A DNA stretch of 23,419 nucleotides from JBDKTH01 sp964558295 (GCA_964558295.1 CAZLDQ010000081.1:1-23419), one strand, 5' to 3'. Positions 6,940-15,275 are shown, counted from the stretch's first letter. Notes: generated from the letters alone by a model not told the origin. Translations and numbers: made by a program.

Positions 6940-8424
6940 CTACCGGTTTTTATTGCGTTTGGCCTCGCGTTTGCGCCGCCGTTCCTCTTTTTCCCGCTGT
7001 TTCCGTTGCTTGGCTCTCTCTTCGGCCGTAAGGCGTTTTCCCGTCCCCACTTTCTGCTTACCCAACCGGGCACCGGGATCAAGAAGGCCACTTCGGCTGA
7101 GTTCCTGAACGGCCTGCATCCGACCGCGTATCCCCATCGACGACAGTTGCTTCATCATCGCGGCCATCGGCTCGAACTGTTTGATCAGTTCGTTGACCTC
7201 GTGGGGCTCCACACCGGCCCCGGCAGCGATCCGGCGCCGGCGGCTCTGGTCAATCAGCTTGGGATTGCGACGTTCGGCCGGAGTCATCGAATCAATAATC
7301 CCGCCGATGTGACGCATCTGGCCCTCGGCGTCGGCGTCGCCGATCAGGTCGGCCATTCCGCCCAACCCGGGGATCAGGCTCATGATCTTGTTTAGCGGTC
7401 CAAGACGTCGCGCCTGGTTCAACAGATTGCGGAAGTCGGCCAGCGAGAACTCGCCTTTGCGAAGGCGTTCTTCCTGTTTGGCCATCTCCTCCTGATCGAG
7501 CTGGCGCTGGGCCTGTTCGACGAGCGAAACAATGTCGCCCATGCCCAGGATGCGCCCCGCCATCCGGTCGGGATGAAACTCTTCAAGAGCCTCCAACTGC
7601 TCGCCGGTGCCGATGAACTTGATCGGCACACCGGTGACCGCTTTGACCGACAACGCAGCGCCCCCCCGGGCGTCGCCGTCGAGCTTGGTCATGATCACGC
7701 CGTCGAGCTCCAGGGCCTCATGAAAGGCCTTGGCACTGTTGACCGCGTCTTGACCGGTCATCGCATCGACGACCAAATAGACCTGCTCGGGCTGGACGCG
7801 GCGATCCACCCGCTCCAACTGCTCCATCAACTCTTCGTCGACGTGCAATCGGCCGGCCGTGTCGAGGATCACCACATTCGCGCCGGTGGCCTTGGCATGC
7901 TTGACCGCGTTGTGGCACACCGCCACTGGGTCCTGCGATCCACGCTCCGTATAGACCGGAATCCCTAGTTTCTGGCCCAGAACCTCCAACTGGTCGATCG
8001 CCGCGGGACGTTGCAAGTCGGCAGCCACCAAAAGGGGCTTGCGTCCCCTCTCGACCAGCATTCGCCCCAGCTTCCCACAGGTCGTCGTCTTGCCCGAACC
8101 CTGCAAACCGCAGAGCATCAGGACGGTGACATCGGCCTTCAAATGAAGCGAGTGATCGACCGGGCCCATCAGGTCAATCAGGGCCTTATGGACGATCCCG
8201 ACTAACTGACGGGTAGGGTCCAACGCCTTCAGGACCGTCTCCCCCACGGCCTGCTCGCTGACCCGGGCCATGAAATCCTTGACGACCGGCAGGCTGACGT
8301 CCGCCTCCAGCAAGGCTTGCTGCACCAATTGCAGCCCTTCGCGCATGTTCGATTCCGTGAGCTTGCCCCGACCCCGGAGGGTCCTGAGGGCGGAACTCAA
8401 ACCTTGTTGGAGTGACTCGAACAT
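6940..8424 (-). CDS. ffh: Signal recognition particle protein Ffh (SRP54)
   Basis: GTPase that binds 4.5S RNA and signal peptides and docks with FtsY at the membrane. It has an N domain (1-90), a G domain with P-loop LCGLQGSGKTTT (about 108-119), DTAGRLHVDEEL, and MTKLDGDARGG. The M domain runs from about 300 with LGMGDIVSLVEQAQ, MTPAERRNPKLI and RRRRIAAGAGV, and ends in a highly basic tail rich in K and R. The length of 494 includes an extended basic C-terminus. The ATG at 8424 has no strong ribosome binding site. It is the first gene of the ffh-rpsP-trmD-rplS-yraN string; the SRP RNA gene was not found in this window. Confidence 0.98.
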   Translation of the reverse strand: MFESLQQGLSSALRTLRGRGKLTESNMREGLQLVQQALLEADVSLPVVKDFMARVSEQAVGETVLKALDPTRQLVGIVHKALIDLMGPVDHSLHLKADVTVLMLCGLQGSGKTTTCGKLGRMLVERGRKPLLVAADLQRPAAIDQLEVLGQKLGIPVYTERGSQDPVAVCHNAVKHAKATGANVVILDTAGRLHVDEELMEQLERVDRRVQPEQVYLVVDAMTGQDAVNSAKAFHEALELDGVIMTKLDGDARGGAALSVKAVTGVPIKFIGTGEQLEALEEFHPDRMAGRILGMGDIVSLVEQAQRQLDQEEMAKQEERLRKGEFSLADFRNLLNQARRLGPLNKIMSLIPGLGGMADLIGDADAEGQMRHIGGIIDSMTPAERRNPKLIDQSRRRRIAAGAGVEPHEVNELIKQFEPMAAMMKQLSSMGIRGRMQAVQELSRSGLLDPGARLGKQKVGTGKRLTAEERAKQRKQREKEERRRKREAKRNKNR

Positions 8425-9246
8425 CGTTCTTGGCTGTTAGGCAACAACAAAGCAAAGGCGCATGCTAGCTTGGGCCCGGTCCCAAGTAATCCCCTATGGT
8501 ACTGCATCTCGGGTGGGTTTGACAATCCTCATCTCAAGCAGATTTATCCTTGTCCTGTCAAAGGTGCCGCTTGACATGAAATGCCAACGCCTGGCTCGAC
8601 AGACCGCCCTGCCGGCAGCATTCCCTCGCATATACTACGCGCTTATGACCATGCGGGGAGTGCACGGAGCGCATCCGCAAGGAATTTTATACCCGTACAC
8701 CAAAACGGTCCGCCGCGACCGTCGCTACGACGCCAAAGAACCGTTTCGCATAAGGCATACCCACTCGGTGGCCTAATCGCCACCCACCCAGGACGAAAAA
8801 GGTGGTAGACAAGCTCCTGCCCCGTCACCCCATTCTACCCATTAGCCCACCCGTTACCTCCTCCGCTCGGCTTATCGCCGGCGTAAAAAACGGTCTTTCT
8901 TGGTCAGATCGCAAATCTTGTTGCAGTTTGCTGGAATCCGGCCGATGAACATTCTATCGCTGGACATTCTCGACCGTGGTGCTGGCTCTCTGGTTTTTCG
9001 TGCCTGAGGCTGCGGTGACGGTCTGGAATCGAGGCTCGGAGACGGAACCACCGGCCACCGGCAGATTTCGAGTCAAGTTGACACATATTCAACAAAAACC
9101 TAGAGTTTCCGCGATTTCAGGCCACGCCAGCAGACACTGGTGCGGCCCGAGCGTCCAAGTCGAGACGGACCTCACCTTGTACGTAACCTCCCCTGCAGTT
9201 GTATTGCCCCAAGCATTCTTGATGTAGAGAGTGGGAGTATCCACGT
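8425..9246. other. Gene-free divergent spacer between ffh and the DUF1573 gene
   Basis: About 820 bases without a supportable coding region. The open frames here (for example plus 8462-8776, plus 8976-9227, minus 8643-8828) have no recognisable domain and no convincing ribosome binding site. I see a small hairpin, GGTGGC with GCCACC (8767-8784), and isolated TTGACA boxes at 8519 and 8571 without good -10 partners. One good promoter is listed separately. No tRNA, tmRNA, RNase P or SRP RNA signature motif was found. It could hide an unrecognised RNA or be remnant sequence. Confidence 0.6.
9078..9106 (+). promoter_or_regulatory. Sigma-70-type promoter for the DUF1573 gene
   Basis: A perfect -35 TTGACA (9078-9083), a 17-base spacer and TAGAGT (9101-9106, 4 of 6 matches to TATAAT). 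Transcription would start near 9113, giving a 5' leader of roughly 135 bases before the ATG at 9247. This is a motif match only. Confidence 0.55.
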
Positions 9247-10252
9247 ATGATGCGTCGTGTTGCAATCGCCCTCGCGATGACCGCCTCGGTGTGCTCCAGC
9301 GCTGCTGCCCAGCAGTGGGCCGAGAAGATGTTCCAGGTGACCACGCATGATTTCGGTTCCATTGCTCGTGGAGCCAAGGCGGAGTTCGAGTTCCCGCTGA
9401 CGAATATCTATGTTGAAGACGTCCACATCGCCAGTGTGCGATCGAGTTGCGGGTGCACCCAGGTGGAGATCAAGCGGCCCGCTTTGCGGATGACCTATGA
9501 GAAGGGTGCCATCGTCGGGCGNNNNNNNNNNCGCCCGGATCCACAGCCGCGCGTTCCTGGGACAAAAACGGGCCACGATCACCGTCACGTTCGACAAGCC
9601 GTTTTATGCCGAGGTCCAGTTGCACTCGCGGGTTTATATCCGCAGCGACGTCGTGTTCAACCCGGGCAGCGTCGATCTGGGCACGGTAGATCAGGGCAAC
9701 ACGGTCGATCGCGAAGTCGACGTCCACTACGCCGGCCGGAGCGACTGGCAAATCGTCGCCGTCAAAAGCGCCAACCCACACATTTCCGGTGAGCTTGTCC
9801 AAACGCAACGCGACAACGGACAGGTCGCCTATCGGCTGAAGGTACACCTGGACGCAAAGACACCGGCCGGCTATCTCCACGATCATATCGTGCTGGTAAC
9901 CGACGACCATCAATCGACCGAGATCCCGCTGGCCGTGGAAGGCCTGATCCAACCGATGATCAGCGTCAGCCCGGCTTCGCTCTTCATGGGCGTGGTCCAC
10001 CCGGGCGAAAAGGTCACCAAGCAACTGGTGGTCAAGGCGAAGAAGCCGTTCCGCATCCTCTCGATTACTTGCGACGACAAGTCCTTCCAGTTCGAAACCT
10101 CAATGGACAAAGACGCCAAGTCGCTTCACTTGGTTCCCGTCACCTTCTTGGCGGGCAAGGAAGCCGGCAAGGTGCTCAAGACGATCCGCATCGAAACCGA
10201 TCTGGGGGATGCCCTGCCGGAACTCTCGGCCCAAGCCGTGGTCTCGCGCTAG
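9247..10252 (+). CDS. Exported DUF1573-domain protein, interrupted by N gap
   Basis: A secreted protein built of Ig-like beta domains. The signal peptide covers residues 1-21 (ALAMTASVCSSAAA). The first domain is DUF1573, with HDFGSIARGAKAEFEFPLTN and the hallmark SSCGCTQ cysteine motif. It continues with TITVTFDKPFYAEVQL, a middle domain (GSVDLGTVDQG...) and a third beta domain (ASLFMGVVHPGEKVTKQLVVKAKKPF). The family is common in Bacteroidetes and planctomycetes; its function is not established. The 10-N gap at 9522-9531 changes the frame, but removing the N entirely rejoins both halves in frame (GGG CGC GCC CGG ATC), so few or no bases may be missing. The flanks GGGCG and CGCCC are complementary, and a hairpin may have caused the gap. 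A GGGAG site lies 9 bases before the ATG. Confidence 0.88.
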
Positions 10253-10286
10253 CACTCTCCCGGCAGCCAAGTTCGAAGTACCCCAA

Positions 10287-10324
10287 CCGCGGCCGGTAGC
10301 TCCTGCTGCCAGCCGCGGCTTTTT
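10287..10324 (+). terminator. Rho-independent terminator after the DUF1573 gene
   Basis: The outer stem CCGCGGC (10287-10293) pairs with GCCGCGG (10312-10318). The inner 6-bp stem (10295-10300 with 10305-10310, one G-U pair) closes a TCCT loop across a single C/A mismatch. The run TTTTT at 10320-10324 follows. It lies 35 bases after the stop codon. Confidence 0.9.
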
Positions 10325-10383
10325 CTTGACGCGTGGGGGTCGCCTGGGAGCTTGGTCGAAAAGGGGAGGGTTCCACGGAATAC

Positions 10384-10418
10384 GGACTGGGGATTGTGGA
10401 CTAGGGACGAGGGACAGA
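10384..10418. repeat. Degenerate heptanucleotide repeat, five units
   Basis: Five consecutive 7-base units each begin with GGA and follow the pattern GGA-Y-T-R-G with variation: for example GGACTGG (10384), GGACTAG (10398) and GGACGAG (10405). They lie between the DUF1573 terminator and the ion channel gene. The 7-base period equals that of the 901-970 array although the sequence differs. The style recalls heptad STRR repeats described in cyanobacterial intergenic regions. Confidence 0.6.
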
Positions 10419-10538
10419 AGGAGTCCGTTGGCGAAAAGACGTCGGATTTATGAGTATTCCGGGGGCTGGCTGGCGGGAACAAAGCGGGGCAGAATAAAGT
10501 CTGTGCCTGCAAGCAGTCGTTACAACGGATAGAGCAGA

Positions 10539-11303
10539 ATGGCCAATTCGCCAAGCCCGAAACAGGTTGCCAGTGTCTATGAGGTGTTCATGCTGGGACT
10601 CTGCCTTTATGTCCTGGCCGCCCTTGGCGCAACGACCTTCTGCACGCTCAATGAATCCGTTGTCGCGATACTCGATTACCTGGACACTGCGGTCTGCTTC
10701 GTCTTCCTGGCAGACTTCGTCGGAAAACTCGTCACGGCGGAAAGCAAGCTGGCCTATCTGAAATGGGGATGGATTGATCTCGTTTCGAGCATTCCGACGA
10801 TTGGGCCTCTGAGATGGGGGAGACTCGCTCGCGTGGTTCGAATCCTGCGTCTGCTTCGAGGGGTACGGTCGGGAAAGATCCTGGCCCAGTACATCCTGAA
10901 GCAGCGTGCCGAATCGGCCTTTGCCGCGGCCCTGATGGCGGCGTTGCTGATTGTGACGCTCTCCAGCATTGCCGTTTTGTACTTTGAGCGGGAAGGCGAT
11001 TCCAACATCAAGACGCCGGAGGATGCCCTTTGGTGGTCGGTCGTCACGGTCACCACGGTTGGCTACGGCGACCGCTACCCGGTGACCACCGGAGGACGGA
11101 TCGTTGCGGCACTCGCGATGACAGCCGGCGTAGGCCTCTTCGGCACCTTCACAGGTTTCGTCGCCTCTTGGTTCCTCGCGCCCGGCGAACAAGAACAAGA
11201 AGACGAACTGGAATTGATCCGCCGGCGTCTTGGGGCCATCGAACGGCATTTGCAAGAGTTGGTGAAGCAACCAGGAATCAACGACGAACGGCGGTTCCCG
11301 TAA
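10539..11303 (+). CDS. Voltage-gated-type potassium channel (6-TM, Kv family)
   Basis: An inner-membrane K+ channel subunit that would act as a tetramer. Segments in order: S1 about 17-32, S2 43-65, S3 78-88, and an arginine-rich S4 at 92-112 with R about every third residue (LRWGRLARVVRILRLLRG). Then come S5 131-149, a pore helix with the selectivity filter TTVGYGD (172-178), and S6 187-213. A charged helix at 218-245 (EDELELIRRRLGAIERHL) looks like a C-terminal coiled coil that could hold the tetramer together. The length of 254 is typical of compact bacterial Kv channels. The ATG has no strong ribosome binding site. It stands alone, after the DUF1573 terminator and a heptad repeat, with no partner gene. 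Confidence 0.95.
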   Translation: MANSPSPKQVASVYEVFMLGLCLYVLAALGATTFCTLNESVVAILDYLDTAVCFVFLADFVGKLVTAESKLAYLKWGWIDLVSSIPTIGPLRWGRLARVVRILRLLRGVRSGKILAQYILKQRAESAFAAALMAALLIVTLSSIAVLYFEREGDSNIKTPEDALWWSVVTVTTVGYGDRYPVTTGGRIVAALAMTAGVGLFGTFTGFVASWFLAPGEQEQEDELELIRRRLGAIERHLQELVKQPGINDERRFP

Positions 11304-11889
11304 CCTGAAGCCTCCGCCAACCCCAATTGGCTTTGCCGCCGCTCTCTCCCCGCTCCCTCAGGTAGCCGTTCGGCGGCCGCCGCAACCCCTCTCGCTGCCA
11401 CGCGAAGTACGGATCGCTCCTCCAGCCGCCGCGTCGGAACCCCGTATGCTTCAGCTACCACGTGACACTACTTTCGAAATGCAGTTGCCTCAAACCCATT
11501 GACACGTTCCACTTCGAGGGCGTCCCCACCAGTATACCAAACCCAAAAGATGCGCGCAAACTACGATCATCCCTCAACCGAAGACTCTATCCCAGGGAGT
11601 ACACCACCATGTACGAGAGTACCTGTCTTGGTCCACCGGGAACCGGAGTTTGAGGCTGGTGGAGTTGGCGGATTGGAATGAGCAGGTTATGAAGCGGTTG
11701 GTTGCGCAAGGGGATTCGCTGGGACTCTGCCCCAGACCCCGGGATTTGTCGCATTCGTGCTCCGACGCGACGGGAGCAAGGCGGGCGGCAGGTTGTGCTG
11801 CCCGTCGTTCGCTTCGAAGCCCCTGGGGCGGCCCTCGGGTCGGTTCCCACCGGAGCCCTGTCCTCCGCCCAAGTCCGTTTCAGCCTAAC
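11304..11889. other. Gene-free stretch next to the transposase remnant
   Basis: Nearly 600 bases after the ion channel gene in which I find no gene that can be supported. Open frames on both strands lack domains, and their codon use looks random. A small hairpin, CTGGG with CCCAG, lies near 11729-11745. Together with the remnant to its right it looks like decayed insertion-sequence or other mobile DNA; I could not identify terminal inverted repeats. Confidence 0.5.
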
Positions 11890-12129
11890 TCGCCCGGGTC
11901 GGCTTGGCAGTCGGAGCCATCCGTGCGCTTTGCCGCTTGGCCGGCAACTCGGCCCGCTTGTTCTTCCGCTCGAAGGTGGCCAAGCGTAGAAGACGGTGGG
12001 TTGGAGTTGGTGACGCTGGCAGACTTTGGAGACGGACTTGCCCTCCAAGAGGTACTCTCGCAGGATGGCCCCCTTCTCCTGGGCGTTCTCCTGCTTTCGT
12101 GGTTTTCGGGACTTCGGGTTCTCCTTGTG
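11890..12129 (-). pseudogene. Decayed IS3-type orfA transposase fragment
   Basis: On the minus strand an open stretch downstream of a stop at 12132 reads EKGAILREYLLEGKSVSKVC followed by QRHQLQPTVFYAW. This is the helix-turn-helix part of IS3-family orfA proteins, in which the AILR-LLEG-VS-VC-LQPT-FY-W pattern is conserved. At about 11980 the frame breaks. The continuing homology (ATFERKNKRAELPAKRQ) is in another frame, and the intervening QKEFFENGA-like segment is missing, which indicates a short non-triplet deletion. It lacks a start codon and stops at about 11890. No orfB integrase was found. It is inactive and lies just downstream of the feo operon. Confidence 0.7.
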
Positions 12130-12196
12130 CTATGCCAACTCTCGCACAGGAAAACTCTCCAAATGGACCAACGGGTCCGTCTCCCCGTCAGAAGCT

Positions 12197-12439
12197 TTAC
12201 TCCGGCGTTTCTGGGGTTTTGTTGACGCTCCCCGGATCGCTCTGAGTTGCAGGAGGAGGGGAAGGCGGAGTGAGAGAGGTGAGCGGCAAAGAGGCTTCGC
12301 GGGAAAAGGAGCAACCGGGACAGGTGGAGCAGCCTCCCGATCCGATCCGCATCCCCCGTCGCCAAAAGCGCCAGGCCAGATAGACCAGGACCAGAAAAAC
12401 GACTGCCGGAGCGGCCAGATTTTGCCAATCAAAAGCCAT
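12197..12439 (-). CDS. FeoB-associated Cys-rich membrane protein
   Basis: A small single-pass membrane protein of the FeoB-associated family, the FeoC-like third component of many ferrous iron uptake operons. The 80 residues have one membrane segment (about 8-26, LAAPAVVFLVLVYLAW) followed by arginines and a cysteine cluster GGCSTCPGCS (C37, C40, C43), then a Pro/Ser/Thr-rich tail. Residues like these could bind iron or an Fe-S cluster, but the biochemical role is not settled. The ATG has an AAAGG site about 8 bases upstream and starts 24 bases after the feoB stop, so it is the third gene of the operon. The Pro/Thr-rich tail is longer than usual, and the decayed transposase begins soon after it. 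Confidence 0.85.
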   Translation of the reverse strand: MAFDWQNLAAPAVVFLVLVYLAWRFWRRGMRIGSGGCSTCPGCSFSREASLPLTSLTPPSPPPATQSDPGSVNKTPETPE

Positions 12440-12463
12440 CGCGCACGCCTTTCTGCAGTTCTC

Positions 12464-14794
12464 TCATCCGGCGATCCAGGTTCCCAGTTGATAGGTAATC
12501 AGGGCCCCGGTGTAGGCGAGGATCGTCATGTAGGTGAAGGTGAACAGGGGCCAGCGCCAACTGTTCGTCTCGCGACGGATCACGGCCAGTGTGGCGGCAC
12601 ACTGGGCACACAGGGCAAAGAACACCATGATCGACAGGGCGACCGGCACGGTGAACACAGGCCGGTCGGTGCCGTCCCACGTGGCGGCGTGGAGCTTGGC
12701 GCTCAATTGTTGGAAGCCTTCTTGGCTTTCTGTGTCGAGGTCGTCCCCGAGGTTGTAGATCACGCCGAGTGTGGCGACAACGATCTCCCGGGCGGGAAAG
12801 GAAGCAAGCACGGCGGAACTGATGCGCCAGTCCCAGCCGAGCGGCCGAAATACCGGCTCGATCAACCGTCCGGCGCGTCCCAAGAGACTCTGTCGTTGAT
12901 ATTCACCGGCAATCTCGCGTTTGATTTGGGCAAGGCGCTCGGTGGCCACACGCCGTTGGGGAGCGTCGGGGGCCAACGCAGCAAGTTGCGTTTCCAGCGT
13001 CGCGATTTCCACCCGATAGGGCGCCTCGACGACCTGGCTGTTGTGCGGGTAGTAGAGGGCCGCCCAGACGAGGATCGAGATGGCGAGAATCAGTGTTCCC
13101 GCACAGCGCACGAAGACGATTCCTCGCTGCATCACCCGATAAAAGACGTTTCGCGGCGAGGGCCACTTGTAGCTGGGAAGTTCCATGAGGAACGGCGGCG
13201 TGTCGCCACGCAGAAGGGTTTTCTTGAGCACCAGCGCCACGACGACGGCCATCAAGATGCCCAAGGCGTAAAGGGCGGCCAGTATCACTCCTTGGAGGTT
13301 GAACAATCCGCCGAGATACGCCTGCGACGGGATGAAGGCAGCGATCATCAAAGCATAGATCGGCAGTCGGGCGGAACAAGTCATCAACGGGTCCGCCCGA
13401 CTCGGCGTCCACCGGTCGCGTTCTGGTTCGCAGACGCGCGTGGACATCCCGCCAGGGACGGCGCAGGCGAACGAGGAGAGCAGTGGAATAAACGATTTGC
13501 CGTTGAGGCCGATCCGCGCCATGAGCCGGTCCATCAAGTACGCCGCCCGAGCCATGTAACCGCAATCTTCGAGGATTGCGATGAATAGGAAGAGGATGAG
13601 GATCTGCGGCAAGAAAACGAGGACTCCCCCCACACCGCTGAGGACGCCATCGACCAGCAGGCTTCGGAGGGCTCCATCGGCCATTTGCAATTCGACCCAA
13701 GCGACGCCGAACTGTACGCCCCGCTCGATCAGATCCATCAGCGGTTCGGCCCAGACGAATACGGCCTGAAAGACGGTGAACATCACGAGAACGAAGATCG
13801 CCGTGCCCCACAGCCGGTGGGTCAGCACATGATCGATTCGATCGGAGGCAGTGACCGTGTAGCGGCCGGGATGACTGACGACGCCATCGAGCACCTGGCC
13901 GACCCACGTATACCGGGCAGCCGTTTCAACCCCGGGGACCGCCCAGCCCGCCTCGGCCAGCCGCTTGCGTGCTGCGTCCAAGGCCCGAGTCGCATCGCCA
14001 TCGGTACTCGAAAGCAAGGTGCGTTGCAAATACCCGTTGACGTCCAACAGCAGCCGCTCGACGAGGTAGCGGGGAAGCGGTCTGCTTTGCCCATTCCACA
14101 AGGCACGATTGCCCAGCAGCGTTTCCAGTTGTGCGACTTCGCGATGGAACATCTCGGGAAAGATCGCCGAGGATACCGGCAACGTCTCCTGGTGCTCTGG
14201 TTGACGACACACCAGTTCGACCGCATCCACCGAATTGGCCAGTTCAGGAACGAGAGGGGTAACGTCCTTTTCAACAACGGCGGCCAGGGCTGTCTTGAGC
14301 TCGGAGATCCCGATTCGCCGATGAGCCATCATGGGGACTACCGGAATGCCCAATCGTTCTTCCAGTCGTTTGACATCGAGCCGAATCCCATGGCTTTCGG
14401 CCACGTCGACCATGTTTAGCGCGAGTACGGTGGGCAGGCCGAATTCCAAGGCCTGCGAGACCAGATAGAGATGGCGTTCGAGATTGGCCGCGTCGGCAAT
14501 GCAGATCACGGCGTCAACGGGCGCAAGGTCTTTTTCCAAGCCCAAGAGCACATTGACCGCGACCATTTCGTCGCGCGAACGCGGCGCCAAGCTGTAAAGG
14601 CCGGGTAAATCGATCACTTCGTAGCGGCGTCCGAGATAGTCCATCTGGCCGGTCTTCTTCTCGACCGTTACCCCCGGGTAATTCCCCACATGCTGATGGA
14701 CCCCGACCAGCGCGCCAAACAGCGTCGACTTGCCGGTGTTAGGATTGCCAATCAGAGCAACCGTAAAGGTCGTTTTTTCTTTGGAGATAGGCAT
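12464..14794 (-). CDS. feoB: Ferrous iron transport protein B
   Basis: An inner-membrane Fe(II) transporter with an N-terminal GTPase. G motifs are visible: GNPNTGKST (16-24, G1), a G2 Thr at 43 in YPGVTVEKK, DLPGLYS (62-68, G3) and NMVD (127-130, G4). After a helical spacer domain comes the membrane part with the Gate-type motif CAVPGGMSTR, followed by TCSARLPIYAL and, near the end, FFALCAQCAATL. The first Gate motif reads PGGMSTR where many FeoB proteins have P-x-IMATR, a mild variant. At 776 residues it is normal. It starts 15 bases after the feoA stop, with no strong ribosome binding site, so translation may be coupled to feoA. Confidence 0.98.
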   Translation of the reverse strand: MPISKEKTTFTVALIGNPNTGKSTLFGALVGVHQHVGNYPGVTVEKKTGQMDYLGRRYEVIDLPGLYSLAPRSRDEMVAVNVLLGLEKDLAPVDAVICIADAANLERHLYLVSQALEFGLPTVLALNMVDVAESHGIRLDVKRLEERLGIPVVPMMAHRRIGISELKTALAAVVEKDVTPLVPELANSVDAVELVCRQPEHQETLPVSSAIFPEMFHREVAQLETLLGNRALWNGQSRPLPRYLVERLLLDVNGYLQRTLLSSTDGDATRALDAARKRLAEAGWAVPGVETAARYTWVGQVLDGVVSHPGRYTVTASDRIDHVLTHRLWGTAIFVLVMFTVFQAVFVWAEPLMDLIERGVQFGVAWVELQMADGALRSLLVDGVLSGVGGVLVFLPQILILFLFIAILEDCGYMARAAYLMDRLMARIGLNGKSFIPLLSSFACAVPGGMSTRVCEPERDRWTPSRADPLMTCSARLPIYALMIAAFIPSQAYLGGLFNLQGVILAALYALGILMAVVVALVLKKTLLRGDTPPFLMELPSYKWPSPRNVFYRVMQRGIVFVRCAGTLILAISILVWAALYYPHNSQVVEAPYRVEIATLETQLAALAPDAPQRRVATERLAQIKREIAGEYQRQSLLGRAGRLIEPVFRPLGWDWRISSAVLASFPAREIVVATLGVIYNLGDDLDTESQEGFQQLSAKLHAATWDGTDRPVFTVPVALSIMVFFALCAQCAATLAVIRRETNSWRWPLFTFTYMTILAYTGALITYQLGTWIAG

Positions 14795-14809
14795 GGAGCC
14801 GGCACATTC

Positions 14810-15046
14810 TCACCCAGTACCGACCGGCTTGACCAGGACGTTGAGCAGGTCGTCGGCGCGAAGGCACACTTTGTTGCCAGCCAAACGAATGATACACGGG
14901 TTGCCGGGACGAAACATTTGTATTTTCGTACCGCCGCGCAGCCCAAACTCCTCCAACCGGTGGACATGGTCAGGCCGACCAATGATCCGGGTCACATGAG
15001 CGGACTGCCCGGCGCCCAACCGGTGCAAAGGAATCAATCCGTCCAA
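14810..15046 (-). CDS. feoA: Ferrous iron transport protein A
   Basis: A small cytoplasmic SH3-like partner of FeoB. Its core matches FeoA: LIPLHRLGAGQSAHVTRI, HRLEEFGLRGG, then GNPCIIRLAGNKVCLRADDL. The frame is open back to a TTG at 15112, but that start lies upstream of the predicted transcription start (about 15109) and would place the operator inside the gene. The TTG at 15046 gives a 78-residue protein, the usual FeoA length; a TTG three codons further on is also possible. No ATG is available and the ribosome binding site is weak (GGGA). It is first in feoA-feoB-Cys-rich gene order and probably iron-repressed. Confidence 0.9.
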   Translation of the reverse strand: MDGLIPLHRLGAGQSAHVTRIIGRPDHVHRLEEFGLRGGTKIQMFRPGNPCIIRLAGNKVCLRADDLLNVLVKPVGTG

Positions 15047-15090
15047 GATCGTAAATCCCAAAGTGCGCCAGAAGTAATCGACAGGGCTAT

Positions 15091-15105
15091 TGAGACTGAG
15101 TCTCA
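15091..15105 (-). promoter_or_regulatory. Candidate Fur operator of the feo operon
   Basis: TGAGACTGAGTCTCA is a perfect 7-1-7 inverted repeat. It shares this geometry and the outer TGA...TCA with the Fur box core TGATAATNATTATCA. It lies at about +4 to +18 relative to the predicted feo transcription start, where a bound repressor would block initiation. The match to Fur is inferred from symmetry and from the iron-uptake genes downstream; another metalloregulator is possible. Confidence 0.65.
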
Positions 15106-15115
15106 CTACCAATTG

Positions 15116-15144
15116 ATTCTAGTTCATTCGGGCGCATGATTCAA
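15116..15144 (-). promoter_or_regulatory. Sigma-70-type promoter of the feo operon
   Basis: On the minus strand, TTGAAT (15144-15139) and TAGAAT (15121-15116) are separated by exactly 17 bases. The start would be near 15109, just before the palindromic operator, leaving a leader of about 60 bases to the chosen feoA start. Confidence 0.65.
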
Positions 15145-15154
15145 GCCCGGGGGG

Positions 15155-15174
15155 AAAATCAGGCGTCCAGCCTG
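15155..15174 (-). terminator. Weak intrinsic terminator after the 331-residue gene
   Basis: On the minus strand CAGGC pairs with GCCTG (15160-15164 with 15170-15174) around a 5-base loop and is followed by ATTTT. The stem is only 5 bp, so strength is doubtful. The placement between the end of the two-gene unit and the feo promoter fits. Confidence 0.4.
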
Positions 15175-15275
15175 CCGCGATTTCGCAATTACCTATGTTA
15201 ACGCTACTTGCGCATCGACAGCCGTTCACCGCGCAAGGGGAACGTTCCTTGGCAGGCCGCAAAGATGGAGCGTCT

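Noticed and set aside
8571..8599. TTGACA box as a promoter
   Set aside because: No acceptable -10 element at 16-18 bases, and no gene follows on that strand for over 600 bases.
8462..8776. A 104-residue open frame in the divergent spacer
   Set aside because: No ribosome binding site, no domain, atypical composition; treated as non-coding.
10835..10845. GGTTCGAATCC, resembling a tRNA T-arm
   Set aside because: It lies inside the S4 segment of the potassium channel gene and no acceptor or anticodon arm surrounds it.
11075..11461. Minus-strand 128-residue open frame overlapping the ion channel 3' end
   Set aside because: Mostly antisense to the channel gene; the remainder has no recognisable motif.
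12026..13588. A 520-residue plus-strand open frame opposite feoB
   Set aside because: It lies antisense to feoB and the Cys-rich gene, has no domain-like pattern and is low in hydrophobic segments.
15107..15112. TTG at 15112 as the feoA start
   Set aside because: It lies upstream of the predicted transcription start and would put the palindromic operator inside the coding region; it also adds about 22 residues not typical of FeoA.
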